Origin: Candidatus Omnitrophota bacterium
GTDB lineage: Bacteria > Omnitrophota > Gorgyraeia > Zapsychrales > Zapsychraceae
Direction of reading: 5' to 3'
DNA: 41,577 nucleotides
Assembly (NCBI GenBank): GCA_015233405.1
Contig: JADFXT010000010.1
Location: forward strand, 1 to 41,577
Shown: in pieces, positions 1-8,448 of the stretch
Layout of the letters: every line of letters starts with the position of its first letter
How positions within the stretch are numbered: position 1 is the first letter of the stretch
Program-made: the position numbers and the translations under genes
Notes under the pieces: model-generated
Databases searched by the model: none
What the model was told of the DNA's origin: nothing
Seen by the model: the letters and a program-made list of their open reading frames with translations, nothing else

Positions 1-2
1 TG

Positions 3-485
3 TTAACGGCCTTGATCGTCGCCGGGCGTATCGGCGCGGGCATTACCGCCGAGATCGGAACCATGACGGTCACCGAACAAGTGGATGCGCTTAAGGCCTT
101 TGCGGTCAATCCCGTGAAGTATCTTGTGGTTCCGCGTTTTCTGGCATTGATTGTGATGCTCCCTTTTTTGACGATCCTGGCAGACTTGGTCGGCATGATG
201 GGAGGCTTTGTCATTTGTGTGTATAAGCTCGGAATAAGCCCAGCGCTTTATTTCACGATGATCACTCAAGCGTTGAGTGCAAAGGACATTGTGACCGGGC
301 TGATTAAAACGATTTCGTTCGGGTCTATTATCGCTCTCGTCGGATGCAGGGAAGGCTTAAATGTCAAAGCCGGGGCGGAAGGCGTGGGAAAGGCGACGAC
401 CATGTCGGTGGTTATTTCTTTTATTTTAATTATTGTCGCGGACTGTATATTTACAACCATGTTTTATTTTGTATTTCAATCCTGA
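3..485 (+). CDS. mlaE: MlaE-type ABC transporter permease (5' end outside window)
   Basis: This is the inner-membrane permease of an Mla/MCE lipid transporter, which moves phospholipid between inner and outer membrane. The reading frame is open to the left edge, so the N-terminal part is missing. The visible 160 residues start LTALIVAGRIGAGITAEIGTM, the MlaE signature around the coupling helix, followed by three or four hydrophobic segments including one ending in FTTMFYFVFQS. The stop codon overlaps the ATG of the ATPase gene by one base (TGATG), so the two are translationally coupled. The order permease, ATPase, MCE protein is the standard mlaEFD order. The family assignment is secure; the exact lipid substrate is inferred from the family. 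Confidence 0.93.
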   Translation, partial: LTALIVAGRIGAGITAEIGTMTVTEQVDALKAFAVNPVKYLVVPRFLALIVMLPFLTILADLVGMMGGFVICVYKLGISPALYFTMITQALSAKDIVTGLIKTISFGSIIALVGCREGLNVKAGAEGVGKATTMSVVISFILIIVADCIFTTMFYFVFQS

Positions 486-1258
486 TGATCGAGATTACGA
501 ATTTATCTCAAGCATTTGAGGATAATATTGTCCTCAGCAATTTGACTTTAACCGTCCAGGAAGGCCAGACCACTGTTATCATTGGCCGTTCCGGGGCGGG
601 CAAAAGCGTGTTTTTAAAATGTATCGTCGGGATCTTACGGCCGGACTCGGGTTCGATTAAGATCAACGGAGTTGAAGTGACCACGCTTCCCGAGAAGGAA
701 TACAATAAGATTCGTAAGGATATCGGCATGGTCTTTCAGGGCGGGGCGCTTTTTGATTCCTTGAACGTTGGTGAAAATGTCTCGTTCTTTTTAGATGAAT
801 TTTCTAATTTAGATGCCTCTGTCATCAAGGCTAAGGTTTCGGATTCTCTGGCGCTGGTGGGACTTAAAGGGATTGAAAAAATGATGACCGCCCAATTAAG
901 CGGCGGAATGAAAAAACGGGTGAGCTTGGCACGGGTCTTGTGCATGGAACCGCGGATCATTCTGTATGATGAGCCAACGACGGGTGTCGACCCCATTACG
1001 GCGGATGCGATTAATAATTTGATTGTGGAATTAAGCCATAAACTTAAAGTCACCTCAATCGTCGTCACGCATGATATGAATTCCGCTTATAAGATCGCGG
1101 ATTCCATTGCCATGTTTTATCACGGGCAAATCATTGCCCAGGGCACTCCGGATGAGATTCGCCAGACCAATCATCCGATCGTCAAACAGTTTATTCACGG
1201 AGAAGCACACGGGCCTATTACCGACGGCGAACAGTTGGTCTTTGGGCACGCTAAATAA
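485..1258 (+). CDS. mlaF: MlaF-type ABC transporter ATP-binding protein
   Basis: This 257-residue cytoplasmic ATPase drives the MlaFEDB-type phospholipid transporter. It carries Walker A (GRSGAGKS), the ABC signature LSGGMKKR, Walker B with catalytic Glu (IILYDEPTTGVDP) and the switch His (VVTHDM). GVDP and the C-terminal extension are typical of MlaF/Ttg2A ATPases. An upstream in-frame start near 344 exists, but the ATG at 485 gives the canonical MIEITNL start, overlaps the permease stop by one base and leaves the permease intact, so I chose it. About 80 nt separate it from the mlaD-like gene. Confidence 0.95.
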   Translation: MIEITNLSQAFEDNIVLSNLTLTVQEGQTTVIIGRSGAGKSVFLKCIVGILRPDSGSIKINGVEVTTLPEKEYNKIRKDIGMVFQGGALFDSLNVGENVSFFLDEFSNLDASVIKAKVSDSLALVGLKGIEKMMTAQLSGGMKKRVSLARVLCMEPRIILYDEPTTGVDPITADAINNLIVELSHKLKVTSIVVTHDMNSAYKIADSIAMFYHGQIIAQGTPDEIRQTNHPIVKQFIHGEAHGPITDGEQLVFGHAK

Positions 1259-1337
1259 TAATAGGGAAAAGATATTTCAGCGACAGACAGAGGTATTTTG
1301 CGGAGAGTGATCCGCCAGAAAAAGGAGAAACAATATT

Positions 1338-2048
1338 ATGCCAAGAGAATCCAACCTCGAGTTTAAAGTCGGCTTCTTTGTTATTGTGGCTTTTATCGCT
1401 TTTTGTGTGTTTATTTTTTCTGTTTCCGGTACCGCTATCTTCGAAAAAGGGGAGACTTTAAGCGTAATCTTTAAGTTCGCGAATGGCCTTAAGAAAAGCG
1501 CGCCGGTCCGTATCGCTGGCGTGGATGAAGGACTTGTCAAAGATATTACCCTTTTTCTCGACAAGCAGGATGGCGTGACAAAAGCTCGTGTGGAGTTGTG
1601 GATTAAAAAAGGCGCTAGGATTCCGACGGACTCGGTTGTGATCATCAATCAACTCGGGTTGATGGGAGAGAAATATGTGGAAATCATTCCTGGGTTAAAA
1701 ATAAATGAATTCATTCAAGACGGGCAAATGATGATCGGAAAAGACCCTATTTCCCAGGAGCAAATCTCAGAAAAAGTGCTGGCGGCCTCTCAGAAACTTG
1801 AGAGCGTTGCTTCAGGCGTTAATGATATTATTCATAATGAAAAAAATGTGGCGTCTTTGAGCCAGGCGCTGGAACATTTAAATTCCATTACAGGAAACAT
1901 GAATGACATTTTAGAGCAAGTTAAGAAAGGACATGGAACCGTAGGAAAACTTTTGTATGATCAGGTTCTCTACGATGATTTGGAAGGAATGGCTGCAGAT
2001 CTGAAGAATAACCCTTGGAAGCTTCTTTATAAGCCGAAAGATAAATGA
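1338..2048 (+). CDS. mlaD: MCE-family (MlaD-type) lipid-binding protein
   Basis: This 236-residue protein has one N-terminal membrane anchor (about residues 12-32, FFVIVAFIAFCVFIFSVSG) followed by an MCE/MlaD domain (about 38-115; GLKKSAPVRIAGVDEG and LGLMGEKYVEIIPG). The rest is a helical tail that would extend into the periplasm. It is the substrate-binding ring subunit of the Mla transporter encoded just upstream. The ATG follows a good Shine-Dalgarno sequence (AAAGGAG, about 9 nt away). The gene overlaps radA by 4 nt (ATGA). It holds a single MCE domain, as in MlaD, unlike the multi-MCE PqiB/LetB proteins. Confidence 0.9.
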   Translation: MPRESNLEFKVGFFVIVAFIAFCVFIFSVSGTAIFEKGETLSVIFKFANGLKKSAPVRIAGVDEGLVKDITLFLDKQDGVTKARVELWIKKGARIPTDSVVIINQLGLMGEKYVEIIPGLKINEFIQDGQMMIGKDPISQEQISEKVLAASQKLESVASGVNDIIHNEKNVASLSQALEHLNSITGNMNDILEQVKKGHGTVGKLLYDQVLYDDLEGMAADLKNNPWKLLYKPKDK

Positions 2049-3412
2049 TGAAAACGAAGACGCTTTTTGTGTGTCAGGAATGTGGTGCGCAGTCCCCGCG
2101 CTGGATCGGCAAATGCCCGTCGTGCGAAGGATGGAATTCATATGTCGAGGAAGCCGCGGTCGTATCTTCGGCCAAGCGAAGTGAAAGTGTTTTTACCAAA
2201 GATCCTATTTTGTTGTCCGACGTGGAAGTCAAAGAACGCACGCGGTATTTGACCGGCATCGCGGAATTGGATAATGTCTTAGGTGGCGGCATTGTCCCAG
2301 GGGCCGTGATCCTGGTCGGCGGAGACCCGGGGATCGGCAAGTCGACGCTCTCTTTGCAGATGGTTTGTTCTCTCAATGCCCAAGGACATAAAATTCTTTA
2401 TGTCAGCGGTGAAGAATCCGTTGAGCAAACGAAGATGCGGGCCCAGCGGCTCAATGTCCGCGAAACCAAGAATTTGTATATTGTTAGCCAAGTCGATCTC
2501 AATGTTATTCTGGAATATATTCAAAAACTGAAGCCGGATATCGTTATTATTGATTCCATTCAGGTTGTCTATACTCCCGACGTCAGTTCTTCGCCGGGCA
2601 GTGTCAGCCAGGTGAGAGAATGCGCGTCGATCTTGACCCAGCTGGCCAAGTCAGAAAGAATTGCTTTGTTCTTGATCGGTCATGTGACCAAAGAAGGGAT
2701 GATCGCCGGGCCAAGAGTTTTGGAGCATATTGTCGATACGGTTTTATATTTTGAAGGGGAACGCTATTCGACGTACCGGGTCTTACGGGCGGTCAAGAAC
2801 CGTTTTGGTTCGACCAATGAGATCGGGGTTTTTGAGATGTGCTCGTCGGGGCTTGCGCAAGTGACCAACCCTTCCGAGATATTTTTATCCGAACGGCCGC
2901 AAAATACGTCCGGCTCTGTCGTGGTCCCGATCATGGAAGGCACAAGGCCTTTCTTAGTCGAGGTCCAGGGGCTGGTGAGCCGCTCGAGCTTTGGGATGGT
3001 CCGTCAGAAAGCCCAAGGGTTTGATGCTAACCGTCTGGCGTTGTTGATCGCTGTTTTAGAAAAGCGCTTAGAGCTTAATTTATATGATAAGGATATTTTT
3101 CTTAATGTCGTCGGAGGGGTTCGGGTCGAAGACCCTGCGGCGGATCTGGCCGTGTCTTTGGCGATTGCCTCGGCCTTATTGGATAAACCGGTTTCTTTTG
3201 ACACGGTGGTTTTAGGCGAGGTCGGTCTCTCGGCGGAAATCAGAAGTGTTTCTCAAATTGTCCTGCGCATTCAGGAAGCGGAAAAGCTGGGGTTTAAAAA
3301 ATGCCTGATTCCGCAAAACAATCTTAAGACCGCCAAAGATCTTAAAACGAAGACAATCGACATTATTCCGGTTGCTACAGTCAAAGAGGCGTTGGATTTT
3401 ATTAAAACGTAA
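2045..3412 (+). CDS. radA: DNA repair protein RadA
   Basis: RadA/Sms is a DnaB-like helicase that promotes branch migration in homologous recombination. The 455-residue length is normal for the family. It has an N-terminal zinc finger (C10, C13, C24, C27), a RecA-like ATPase with Walker A GDPGIGKST (93-101), the RadA-specific KNRFG motif (251-255), and a C-terminal Lon-like domain (VVGGVRVEDPAADLAVSLAIASAL). ATG codons at 2045 and 2048 are both possible; the first overlaps the mlaD stop. Every expected motif is present. Confidence 0.97.
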   Translation: MMKTKTLFVCQECGAQSPRWIGKCPSCEGWNSYVEEAAVVSSAKRSESVFTKDPILLSDVEVKERTRYLTGIAELDNVLGGGIVPGAVILVGGDPGIGKSTLSLQMVCSLNAQGHKILYVSGEESVEQTKMRAQRLNVRETKNLYIVSQVDLNVILEYIQKLKPDIVIIDSIQVVYTPDVSSSPGSVSQVRECASILTQLAKSERIALFLIGHVTKEGMIAGPRVLEHIVDTVLYFEGERYSTYRVLRAVKNRFGSTNEIGVFEMCSSGLAQVTNPSEIFLSERPQNTSGSVVVPIMEGTRPFLVEVQGLVSRSSFGMVRQKAQGFDANRLALLIAVLEKRLELNLYDKDIFLNVVGGVRVEDPAADLAVSLAIASALLDKPVSFDTVVLGEVGLSAEIRSVSQIVLRIQEAEKLGFKKCLIPQNNLKTAKDLKTKTIDIIPVATVKEALDFIKT

Positions 3413-3424
3413 GGAGGAGTCAGG

Positions 3425-4402
3425 ATGACATTATCATTTATTCGTTCGTTATTTCTCATGATCAGCGGCGTGGTTGGATATTATGTCGGGATTTTGCTCC
3501 AGCATCCTTTATTGGGCGCGGAGATCGGCTGCTTATGCGGTCTTGTTCTGATTTTCCTAGAGCAGCGGTTGAACAAGATCTCTGTACGGGGATTGTCCAG
3601 TATGGTCTTTGGGCTTTTGCTAGGTATTTTTATGGCGAAACTTTTGTCTGATGTTCTGGCGCTTCTTCCTTTGGGCGTTTTTGTTCATTCCGTGGCCCGG
3701 GTGGTCTTGACGCTGGTGTTTTCTTATTTAGGATCTGTCATGGCGCTTCGGGGCAAAGATGAGTTTAACATCATTATCCCTTATGTCAGATTTCAACGGC
3801 AATCGATGCGGGAAGAAGTGATTTTACTTGATACCAGCGCCATTATCGACGGAAGGATCGTTAATATTTATAAAAGCAATTTTCTTTCCGGACGGCTGGT
3901 GATCCCTAAATTTGTCCTGACGGAATTACAAAAACTTGCGGATTCGGATGACGAGATCAAAAGGCAGCGCGGCCGTCGGGGAATTGAGCTGTTACATAAG
4001 ATGCAGTATGATCCTAAGATGAATATCCGTATTCATGAGGAATCGTTGACGCCGGAAGGCCCTGTTGATGCCAGGCTCATTGCCTTAGCCAAGTTGATGG
4101 ATGCGAGCATTTGTACAACGGATTATAATTTAGGCCAGGTGGCGGCTTTGCAAAATATTGAGGTCCTTAATATTCATGATCTGGTCAATGCGGTCAAGCC
4201 GGCAGTTTACGTCGGAGACCAAATTGATGTTCAGTTGGTGAAAGAAGGGAAGGAATCCCATCAGGCTGTGGCTTATATGGATGACGGGACCATGGTCGTT
4301 GTCAGCAATGGTCATCAGAAAATCGGGCAAATGGTCAAGGTGAGAATCACTTCGGTCTTGCAGACGCAGGCGGGAAAAATGATTTTCGCAGAACAGGTTT
4401 AA
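3425..4402 (+). CDS. PIN-TRAM domain membrane protein (YacL family)
   Basis: This 325-residue protein has about four transmembrane helices in residues 1-107. A PIN nuclease-like domain follows (VILLDTSAIIDGRI with D136, then RGRRGIELLHKMQ and ASICTTDYNLGQVA), and a C-terminal TRAM domain (about 263-325; GDQIDVQLVKEGKESHQAVAYMDDGTMVVVSNG) ends it. This is the YacL architecture found next to radA and ispD in many bacteria. PIN domains are metal-dependent RNases and TRAM binds RNA, so a membrane-tethered RNase role is an inference from the family. A strong Shine-Dalgarno (AAGGAGG) precedes the ATG. IspD follows within 4 nt. Confidence 0.9.
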   Translation: MTLSFIRSLFLMISGVVGYYVGILLQHPLLGAEIGCLCGLVLIFLEQRLNKISVRGLSSMVFGLLLGIFMAKLLSDVLALLPLGVFVHSVARVVLTLVFSYLGSVMALRGKDEFNIIIPYVRFQRQSMREEVILLDTSAIIDGRIVNIYKSNFLSGRLVIPKFVLTELQKLADSDDEIKRQRGRRGIELLHKMQYDPKMNIRIHEESLTPEGPVDARLIALAKLMDASICTTDYNLGQVAALQNIEVLNIHDLVNAVKPAVYVGDQIDVQLVKEGKESHQAVAYMDDGTMVVVSNGHQKIGQMVKVRITSVLQTQAGKMIFAEQV

Positions 4403-4406
4403 ATTG

Positions 4407-5120
4407 ATGAAGGTCGAAGCTATTATCGCAGCGGCGGGTGTAGGAGAACGGTTGAAGAACCCTCTCCCTAAACCTCTGGTTAAAATCCAAGGGAAACCGA
4501 TCTTTGTTCATACGCTCGAAATTTTTGAGAAATGCTCTTTGATCGACGATATTATTTTGGTGGTCCATCCGAAACATCTCAAGGACTATCGGAAGTATGC
4601 CAAAGCCTATTCTTTGTCAAAAGTTAAGACCGTTGTTGCGGGCGGCGATTGCCGTCGGGATTCTGTTTTAAACGGATTAAAGGCGCTTGATAAAGATACG
4701 GATATCGTTGTTGTCCATGACGGCGTGCGGCCATTGGTTACGCCAAAGATCATCACGGATTCGATCAAGGCATGCCGTAAGCATCCGGCGGTTATTGTGG
4801 CGGTCAAGGTCAAACCGACCATTAAACGCGTCGATGAACAATTATTTGTTGAGGCGACCTTAAAGCGCGACAAGCTCTGGGAAATACAAACGCCGCAGGT
4901 TTTTCAGAAAGACATTTTGTTGAAGGCTTATCAAAAGACATCGCTTCCGGAGGCAACGGACGACGCATCTTTGGTCGAGGAAATGGGCGTTAAAGTAAAA
5001 ATTTTAGAAGGCGATTATCGAAATATTAAAATCACGACGCCGGAAGATTTAATCATTGCCGAGGCGTTTTTAAAACAAACTGTCATCCCCGCGCAGGCGG
5101 GGATCCACGATACGAAGTAA
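4407..5120 (+). CDS. ispD: 2-C-methyl-D-erythritol 4-phosphate cytidylyltransferase
   Basis: IspD joins CTP to MEP to form CDP-ME, the third step of the MEP isoprenoid pathway. The 237-residue product has the nucleotide-binding start EAIIAAAGVGERL, KPLVKIQGKPI, VVVHDGVRPLV (102-112) and EATDDASLVE (182-191). ATG 4407 was preferred to the TTG one codon upstream. The natural family C-terminus ends near IIAEAFLK; the last 13 residues (TVIPAQAGIHDTK) are translated from the left arm of a REP-like palindrome. The ORF therefore runs into a repeat that supplied a new stop codon. It sits directly upstream of ispF. Confidence 0.95.
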   Translation: MKVEAIIAAAGVGERLKNPLPKPLVKIQGKPIFVHTLEIFEKCSLIDDIILVVHPKHLKDYRKYAKAYSLSKVKTVVAGGDCRRDSVLNGLKALDKDTDIVVVHDGVRPLVTPKIITDSIKACRKHPAVIVAVKVKPTIKRVDEQLFVEATLKRDKLWEIQTPQVFQKDILLKAYQKTSLPEATDDASLVEEMGVKVKILEGDYRNIKITTPEDLIIAEAFLKQTVIPAQAGIHDTK

Positions 5121-5186
5121 TTTTTGGTGTGGTTTCTTAATTCTTAAAAGCATTGACTGGATTCCCGCTTCCGCGGGAATGACAAC
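5081..5186. repeat. REP-like inverted repeat, copy 1
   Basis: Two short palindromes in opposite orientation, TGTCATCCCCGCGCAGGCGG...GATCCA on the left and TGGATTCCCGC...GCGGGAATGAC on the right, enclose about 50 bp. The whole unit is itself an inverted repeat, as in REPIN/BIME-type elements. Related copies lie at 21720-21817, 36281-36420 and (half) 36911-36937. The left arm is translated as the IspD C-terminus. The element fills the ispD-ispF gap. Confidence 0.85.
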
Positions 5187-5233
5187 TTTAATGGGGCAGT
5201 AATGAATTCGAGGATAAGAAGCAAAGAGGGATT

Positions 5234-5713
5234 ATGCAAATAAAAACAGGGTTGGGATATGATATTCACCGTCTGATTAAAGGACGTAAGCTTATTCTAG
5301 GCGGCGTTGAAATTCCTTTCGTCAAAGGATTAGACGGCCATTCGGATGCGGATGTGTTGATTCACGCGGTATGTGATGCGCTGTTGGGCGCCTTAGGCAT
5401 TGGGGATATCGGCGAGCATTTTCCCAATAGCGACCCTAAGTATAAAGGGATTTCGAGTTTGATATTATTAAAACACGTCGCTGTGCTGGTTCAAAAAGAA
5501 GGATATGCGATTTCGAATATCGATTCTGTCATCCTCGCCGAAGAACCGAATTTAAAGAATTATAAGAAACAAATGCGGTTGAATATTTCTGCTGCGCTAG
5601 GCTTATCAGAAAATCAGGTCAATATCAAGGCGACGACCAACGAAAAGCTCGGTGCTGTCGGAAGAGAAGAAGGCCTCGCCGCCTTCGCCACAGTGTTATT
5701 ATTGAAAACATAG
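5234..5713 (+). CDS. ispF: 2-C-methyl-D-erythritol 2,4-cyclodiphosphate synthase
   Basis: IspF closes CDP-ME 2-phosphate to MEcPP, two steps after IspD. The 159-residue length is standard. The metal ligands D10, H12 and H44 are present in GLGYDIHRL and HSDADVLIHAVCDALLGALGIGDIGEHFP, and the CMP-binding segment VNIKATTNEKLGAVGREEGLAAFA is intact near the C-terminus. GAGGG precedes the ATG. It is separated from ispD by the REP-like element but otherwise in the usual ispD-ispF order. cysE follows after 9 nt. Confidence 0.97.
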   Translation: MQIKTGLGYDIHRLIKGRKLILGGVEIPFVKGLDGHSDADVLIHAVCDALLGALGIGDIGEHFPNSDPKYKGISSLILLKHVAVLVQKEGYAISNIDSVILAEEPNLKNYKKQMRLNISAALGLSENQVNIKATTNEKLGAVGREEGLAAFATVLLLKT

Positions 5714-5722
5714 GAGAGAATT

Positions 5723-6418
5723 ATGGGGATATTACACGTTTTAGTTTTTATCGTTTTTATTTTTTTTAGCGCGATCCTCGTCGTGGCGGTTGTGTTTGCG
5801 GAAGAGATCAAATCTGCTAAAGAAAAGGACCCGTCTTCAAAAGGGTATCTTGAGATCATCCTTTTATATCCGGGGCTGCACGCGATTATCGCGTATCGTA
5901 TGTCGCATGTCTTATGGAAAGCCAAACTGACTTTTCTCGCCAGGGCGTTATCGCAATTGGCACGATTTTTGACCGGTGTCGAGATTCATCCCGGCGCGGA
6001 AATCGGAAAAGGGTTCTTTATCGATCATGGCATGGGCGTTGTGATTGGCGAAACGTCGATCATTGGGGACAATGTGACGTTATTCCAAGGGGTGACGTTA
6101 GGCGGGACCGGTAAAGAGACTGGCAAGCGCCATCCGACGTTAGGGGATAATATTGTCGTTGGTGCCGGCGCTAAAGTTTTGGGAAATATTCAAGTCGGTT
6201 CAAATTCTTACGTCGGGGCCAACGCTGTTGTCGTCAGAGGCGTCCCGGAAAATACAACTGTTGTCGGTGTTCCTGGGCATGTGACCAAACAAGACGGCAA
6301 GCGCATTGATCTGATGATGGACCACGTCCATATCTCTGACCCTATTATGCAGCATTTAAGAGACATCGTTGAGCGCCTTAAGATCCTCGAGAGCAAAGAT
6401 AAGGAAGGACAGTTGTGA
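5723..6418 (+). CDS. cysE: serine O-acetyltransferase (CysE/EpsC type) with N-terminal membrane segment
   Basis: CysE acetylates serine with acetyl-CoA to give O-acetylserine, the cysteine precursor. The left-handed beta-helix hexapeptide region is clear (GVEIHPGAEIGKGFFIDHGMGVVIGE, GVTLGGTGKETGKRHPTLGDNIVVGAGAKVLG), with the catalytic His of the IDHGMG motif. The helical part includes GYLEIILLYPGLHAIIAYRMSH, typical of short EpsC-like enzymes. An oddity is residues 3-26 (ILHVLVFIVFIFFSAILVVAVVFA), a strongly hydrophobic segment that would anchor the enzyme in the membrane. Shine-Dalgarno TAGGAGAG lies upstream. The gene overlaps cysS by 4 nt (GTGA), linking cysteine synthesis with cysteine tRNA charging. 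Confidence 0.94.
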   Translation: MGILHVLVFIVFIFFSAILVVAVVFAEEIKSAKEKDPSSKGYLEIILLYPGLHAIIAYRMSHVLWKAKLTFLARALSQLARFLTGVEIHPGAEIGKGFFIDHGMGVVIGETSIIGDNVTLFQGVTLGGTGKETGKRHPTLGDNIVVGAGAKVLGNIQVGSNSYVGANAVVVRGVPENTTVVGVPGHVTKQDGKRIDLMMDHVHISDPIMQHLRDIVERLKILESKDKEGQL

Positions 6419-7824
6419 CAGTCACGATCTATAATTCCCTTACCCAGAAAAAAGAAGAGCTTGTCGGACAGGATGGGAAAACCATCAAGATGTATTCCTG
6501 CGGGGTTACGGTCTACGATAAATGCCATATCGGCCATGCCCGCAGCCTTTATATTTTTGACGTCATCCGCCGCTATCTTCAACACCGAGGCTATCAGGTG
6601 AAGTTTATTCGAAATATTACCGATGTCGACGATAAGATCATCAATAAAGCCAAAGAATTGAATAAGCGATTTGAAGATGTTGTTGAAGAAAATATCGCCC
6701 TTTATCAAAAAGACATTAAAAGTTTAGGTGTGAATTTTGCTGACGAGGAACCGCGGGCAACGGCCTATATCCCCAAAATGGTCGAGGCCATCAAGGAGTT
6801 GATCCGAAAAGAATACGCCTATGAATCCGACGGGGATGTTTATTTTAGCGTGAGAAGTTTTAAGGATTATGGGCAACTGTCCGGCCAGAGTGTTGAGAAG
6901 ATGCTTGAGGCGGTCCGTATTGATAAGGCTGAGAAGAAGAGAGACCCTCTTGATTTTGCGTTGTGGAAAAAATCCAAAGAGGGCGAACCGTCGTGGGACA
7001 GTCCCTGGGGACAGGGTAGGCCAGGTTGGCATATTGAATGCTCGGTCATGAATAAAGAAATTTTAGGCGACCAGATCGATATTCATGCCGGTGGGCGGGA
7101 TTTGATATTCCCTCATCATGAGAATGAGATTGCGCAGTCGGAGGCTCTTACCGGTAAGAAACCTTTTGCCCGATATTGGATTCATCACGGGCTTTTGACC
7201 ATCAACGGACAAAAGATGGCGAAGTCTCTGGGGAATTTCATTACCGTCGAAGACGCGCTTAAAAAATATACGGCCAACCAGTTAAAAATGCTGTTTTTGT
7301 CTTCTCATTACGCAAGCCCGGTGGATTTTTCTGACGAGAAAATGGCAGACATGAAAAAATCCTATGAACGTATCAGCATTTTTATGAGTAAGCTAGGCGA
7401 TTTGACGGAAGACTGCTACGCCGTTATCCTTAAGGCCAAGAAAGATTTCAAACAAAGTATGGACGATGATTTTAATACGCCGGCGGCTTTGGCGATCTTG
7501 TTTGATCTGATCCATGAGTGTAATAGGATTATGGCAAATGCGCCGTCGGTCAAGCCAGATTTTTGCGAGCGAAGCCGGTATCTTAAAGATAAACTTGAGG
7601 CGGAAGAATTTCTAAAACAAGAGGTCCCGCAGATCTTTGGCCTTAATTTTATTGAAGGTTCGTCAGAGCAATTGTCACAGGAAATTCAGGCACTGCTTAA
7701 TGAAAGAATTCAGGCAAGACAGAATAAAAATTTTAAAAGGTCTGATGAGATTCGCGATGAATTGAAAATGAAGGGCATCATCGTCGAGGATGGAAAAGGA
7801 GCTCAAACGTGGCGCAGGGCTTAA
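6415..7824 (+). CDS. cysS: cysteinyl-tRNA synthetase
   Basis: This class I aminoacyl-tRNA synthetase of 469 residues charges tRNA-Cys. It has the zinc-site Cys and HIGH motif together (CGVTVYDKCHIGHARS), the Zn-ligand region WHIECSVMN and HAGGRDLIFPHHENEIAQSEA, and the KMSKS equivalent KMAKSLGNF. The GTG start at 6415 overlaps the cysE stop (GTGA), with AAGGA upstream inside cysE. The C-terminus carries the usual LLNERIQARQNKNFKRSDEIRDEL helical domain and overlaps tmk by 16 nt. Confidence 0.97.
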   Translation: MTVTIYNSLTQKKEELVGQDGKTIKMYSCGVTVYDKCHIGHARSLYIFDVIRRYLQHRGYQVKFIRNITDVDDKIINKAKELNKRFEDVVEENIALYQKDIKSLGVNFADEEPRATAYIPKMVEAIKELIRKEYAYESDGDVYFSVRSFKDYGQLSGQSVEKMLEAVRIDKAEKKRDPLDFALWKKSKEGEPSWDSPWGQGRPGWHIECSVMNKEILGDQIDIHAGGRDLIFPHHENEIAQSEALTGKKPFARYWIHHGLLTINGQKMAKSLGNFITVEDALKKYTANQLKMLFLSSHYASPVDFSDEKMADMKKSYERISIFMSKLGDLTEDCYAVILKAKKDFKQSMDDDFNTPAALAILFDLIHECNRIMANAPSVKPDFCERSRYLKDKLEAEEFLKQEVPQIFGLNFIEGSSEQLSQEIQALLNERIQARQNKNFKRSDEIRDELKMKGIIVEDGKGAQTWRRA

Positions 7825-8441
7825 AAGGTCGGTTCATTACATTTGAAGGGTCGGAAGGTTCCGGAAAAAGTACGCAGATCGCGCTACTGGAGAAATACCT
7901 TAAGGAACAAAAAAGAAAAGTCCTGGTTTTGCGCGAGCCGGGTGGCGTGAAGATCAGCGAAAAAATCCGTGAGATCCTTTTAGATGTCGATAATAAAGGC
8001 ATGTCCGATGCCTGTGAGACGTTGCTTTATATGGCGGCGCGTGCTCAATTAGTCGAGGAGGTCGTTGCCCCAGCCTTAAAAAAAGGATTGATCGTTTTGT
8101 GTGACCGCTATCTGGATTCGACGCTGGCGTATCAGGGTTACGGTAATGGCGTTGATTTAGGGATCATAAAAACAATCGGCGCATTCGCTACGAGAAAAAT
8201 CATGCCGGATTTGACCTTTGTTTTTGATATCGCTGCGGAAAAAGGGTTGGCGCGCATCAATCATCGCGCCAAGGACCGGATTGAACAGCGCAAATTGGCT
8301 TATCATAATAAAGTCCGTCGAGGATATTTGGCCATTGCAAAAAAAGAGCCTGGCAGGGTTAAAGTCGTTGAAGTGGATAAAACAAAAGAAGAAATTCACG
8401 CGGTCATTAAAAGTTATGTCGACCGCGTTTTGGATCCTTAA
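7809..8441 (+). CDS. tmk: thymidylate kinase
   Basis: Tmk phosphorylates dTMP to dTDP. The 210-residue protein has P-loop GSEGSGKST (14-22), the DR(Y/H) motif in CDRYLDSTLAYQG, and a LID-like segment ARINHRAKDRIEQ. The start is a GTG inside the end of cysS with Shine-Dalgarno AAAGGAG at 7796-7802; no ATG fits the conserved N-terminus (KGRFITFEG). holB follows after 7 nt, the common tmk-holB pairing. Confidence 0.96.
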   Translation: MAQGLKGRFITFEGSEGSGKSTQIALLEKYLKEQKRKVLVLREPGGVKISEKIREILLDVDNKGMSDACETLLYMAARAQLVEEVVAPALKKGLIVLCDRYLDSTLAYQGYGNGVDLGIIKTIGAFATRKIMPDLTFVFDIAAEKGLARINHRAKDRIEQRKLAYHNKVRRGYLAIAKKEPGRVKVVEVDKTKEEIHAVIKSYVDRVLDP

Positions 8442-8448
8442 GGCGTAG

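Noticed and set aside
344-484. Longer mlaF start inside mlaE
   Set aside because: It would overlap the permease by 140 bp and add residues unrelated to the ABC ATPase family; ATG 485 fits the coupled mlaE-mlaF junction.
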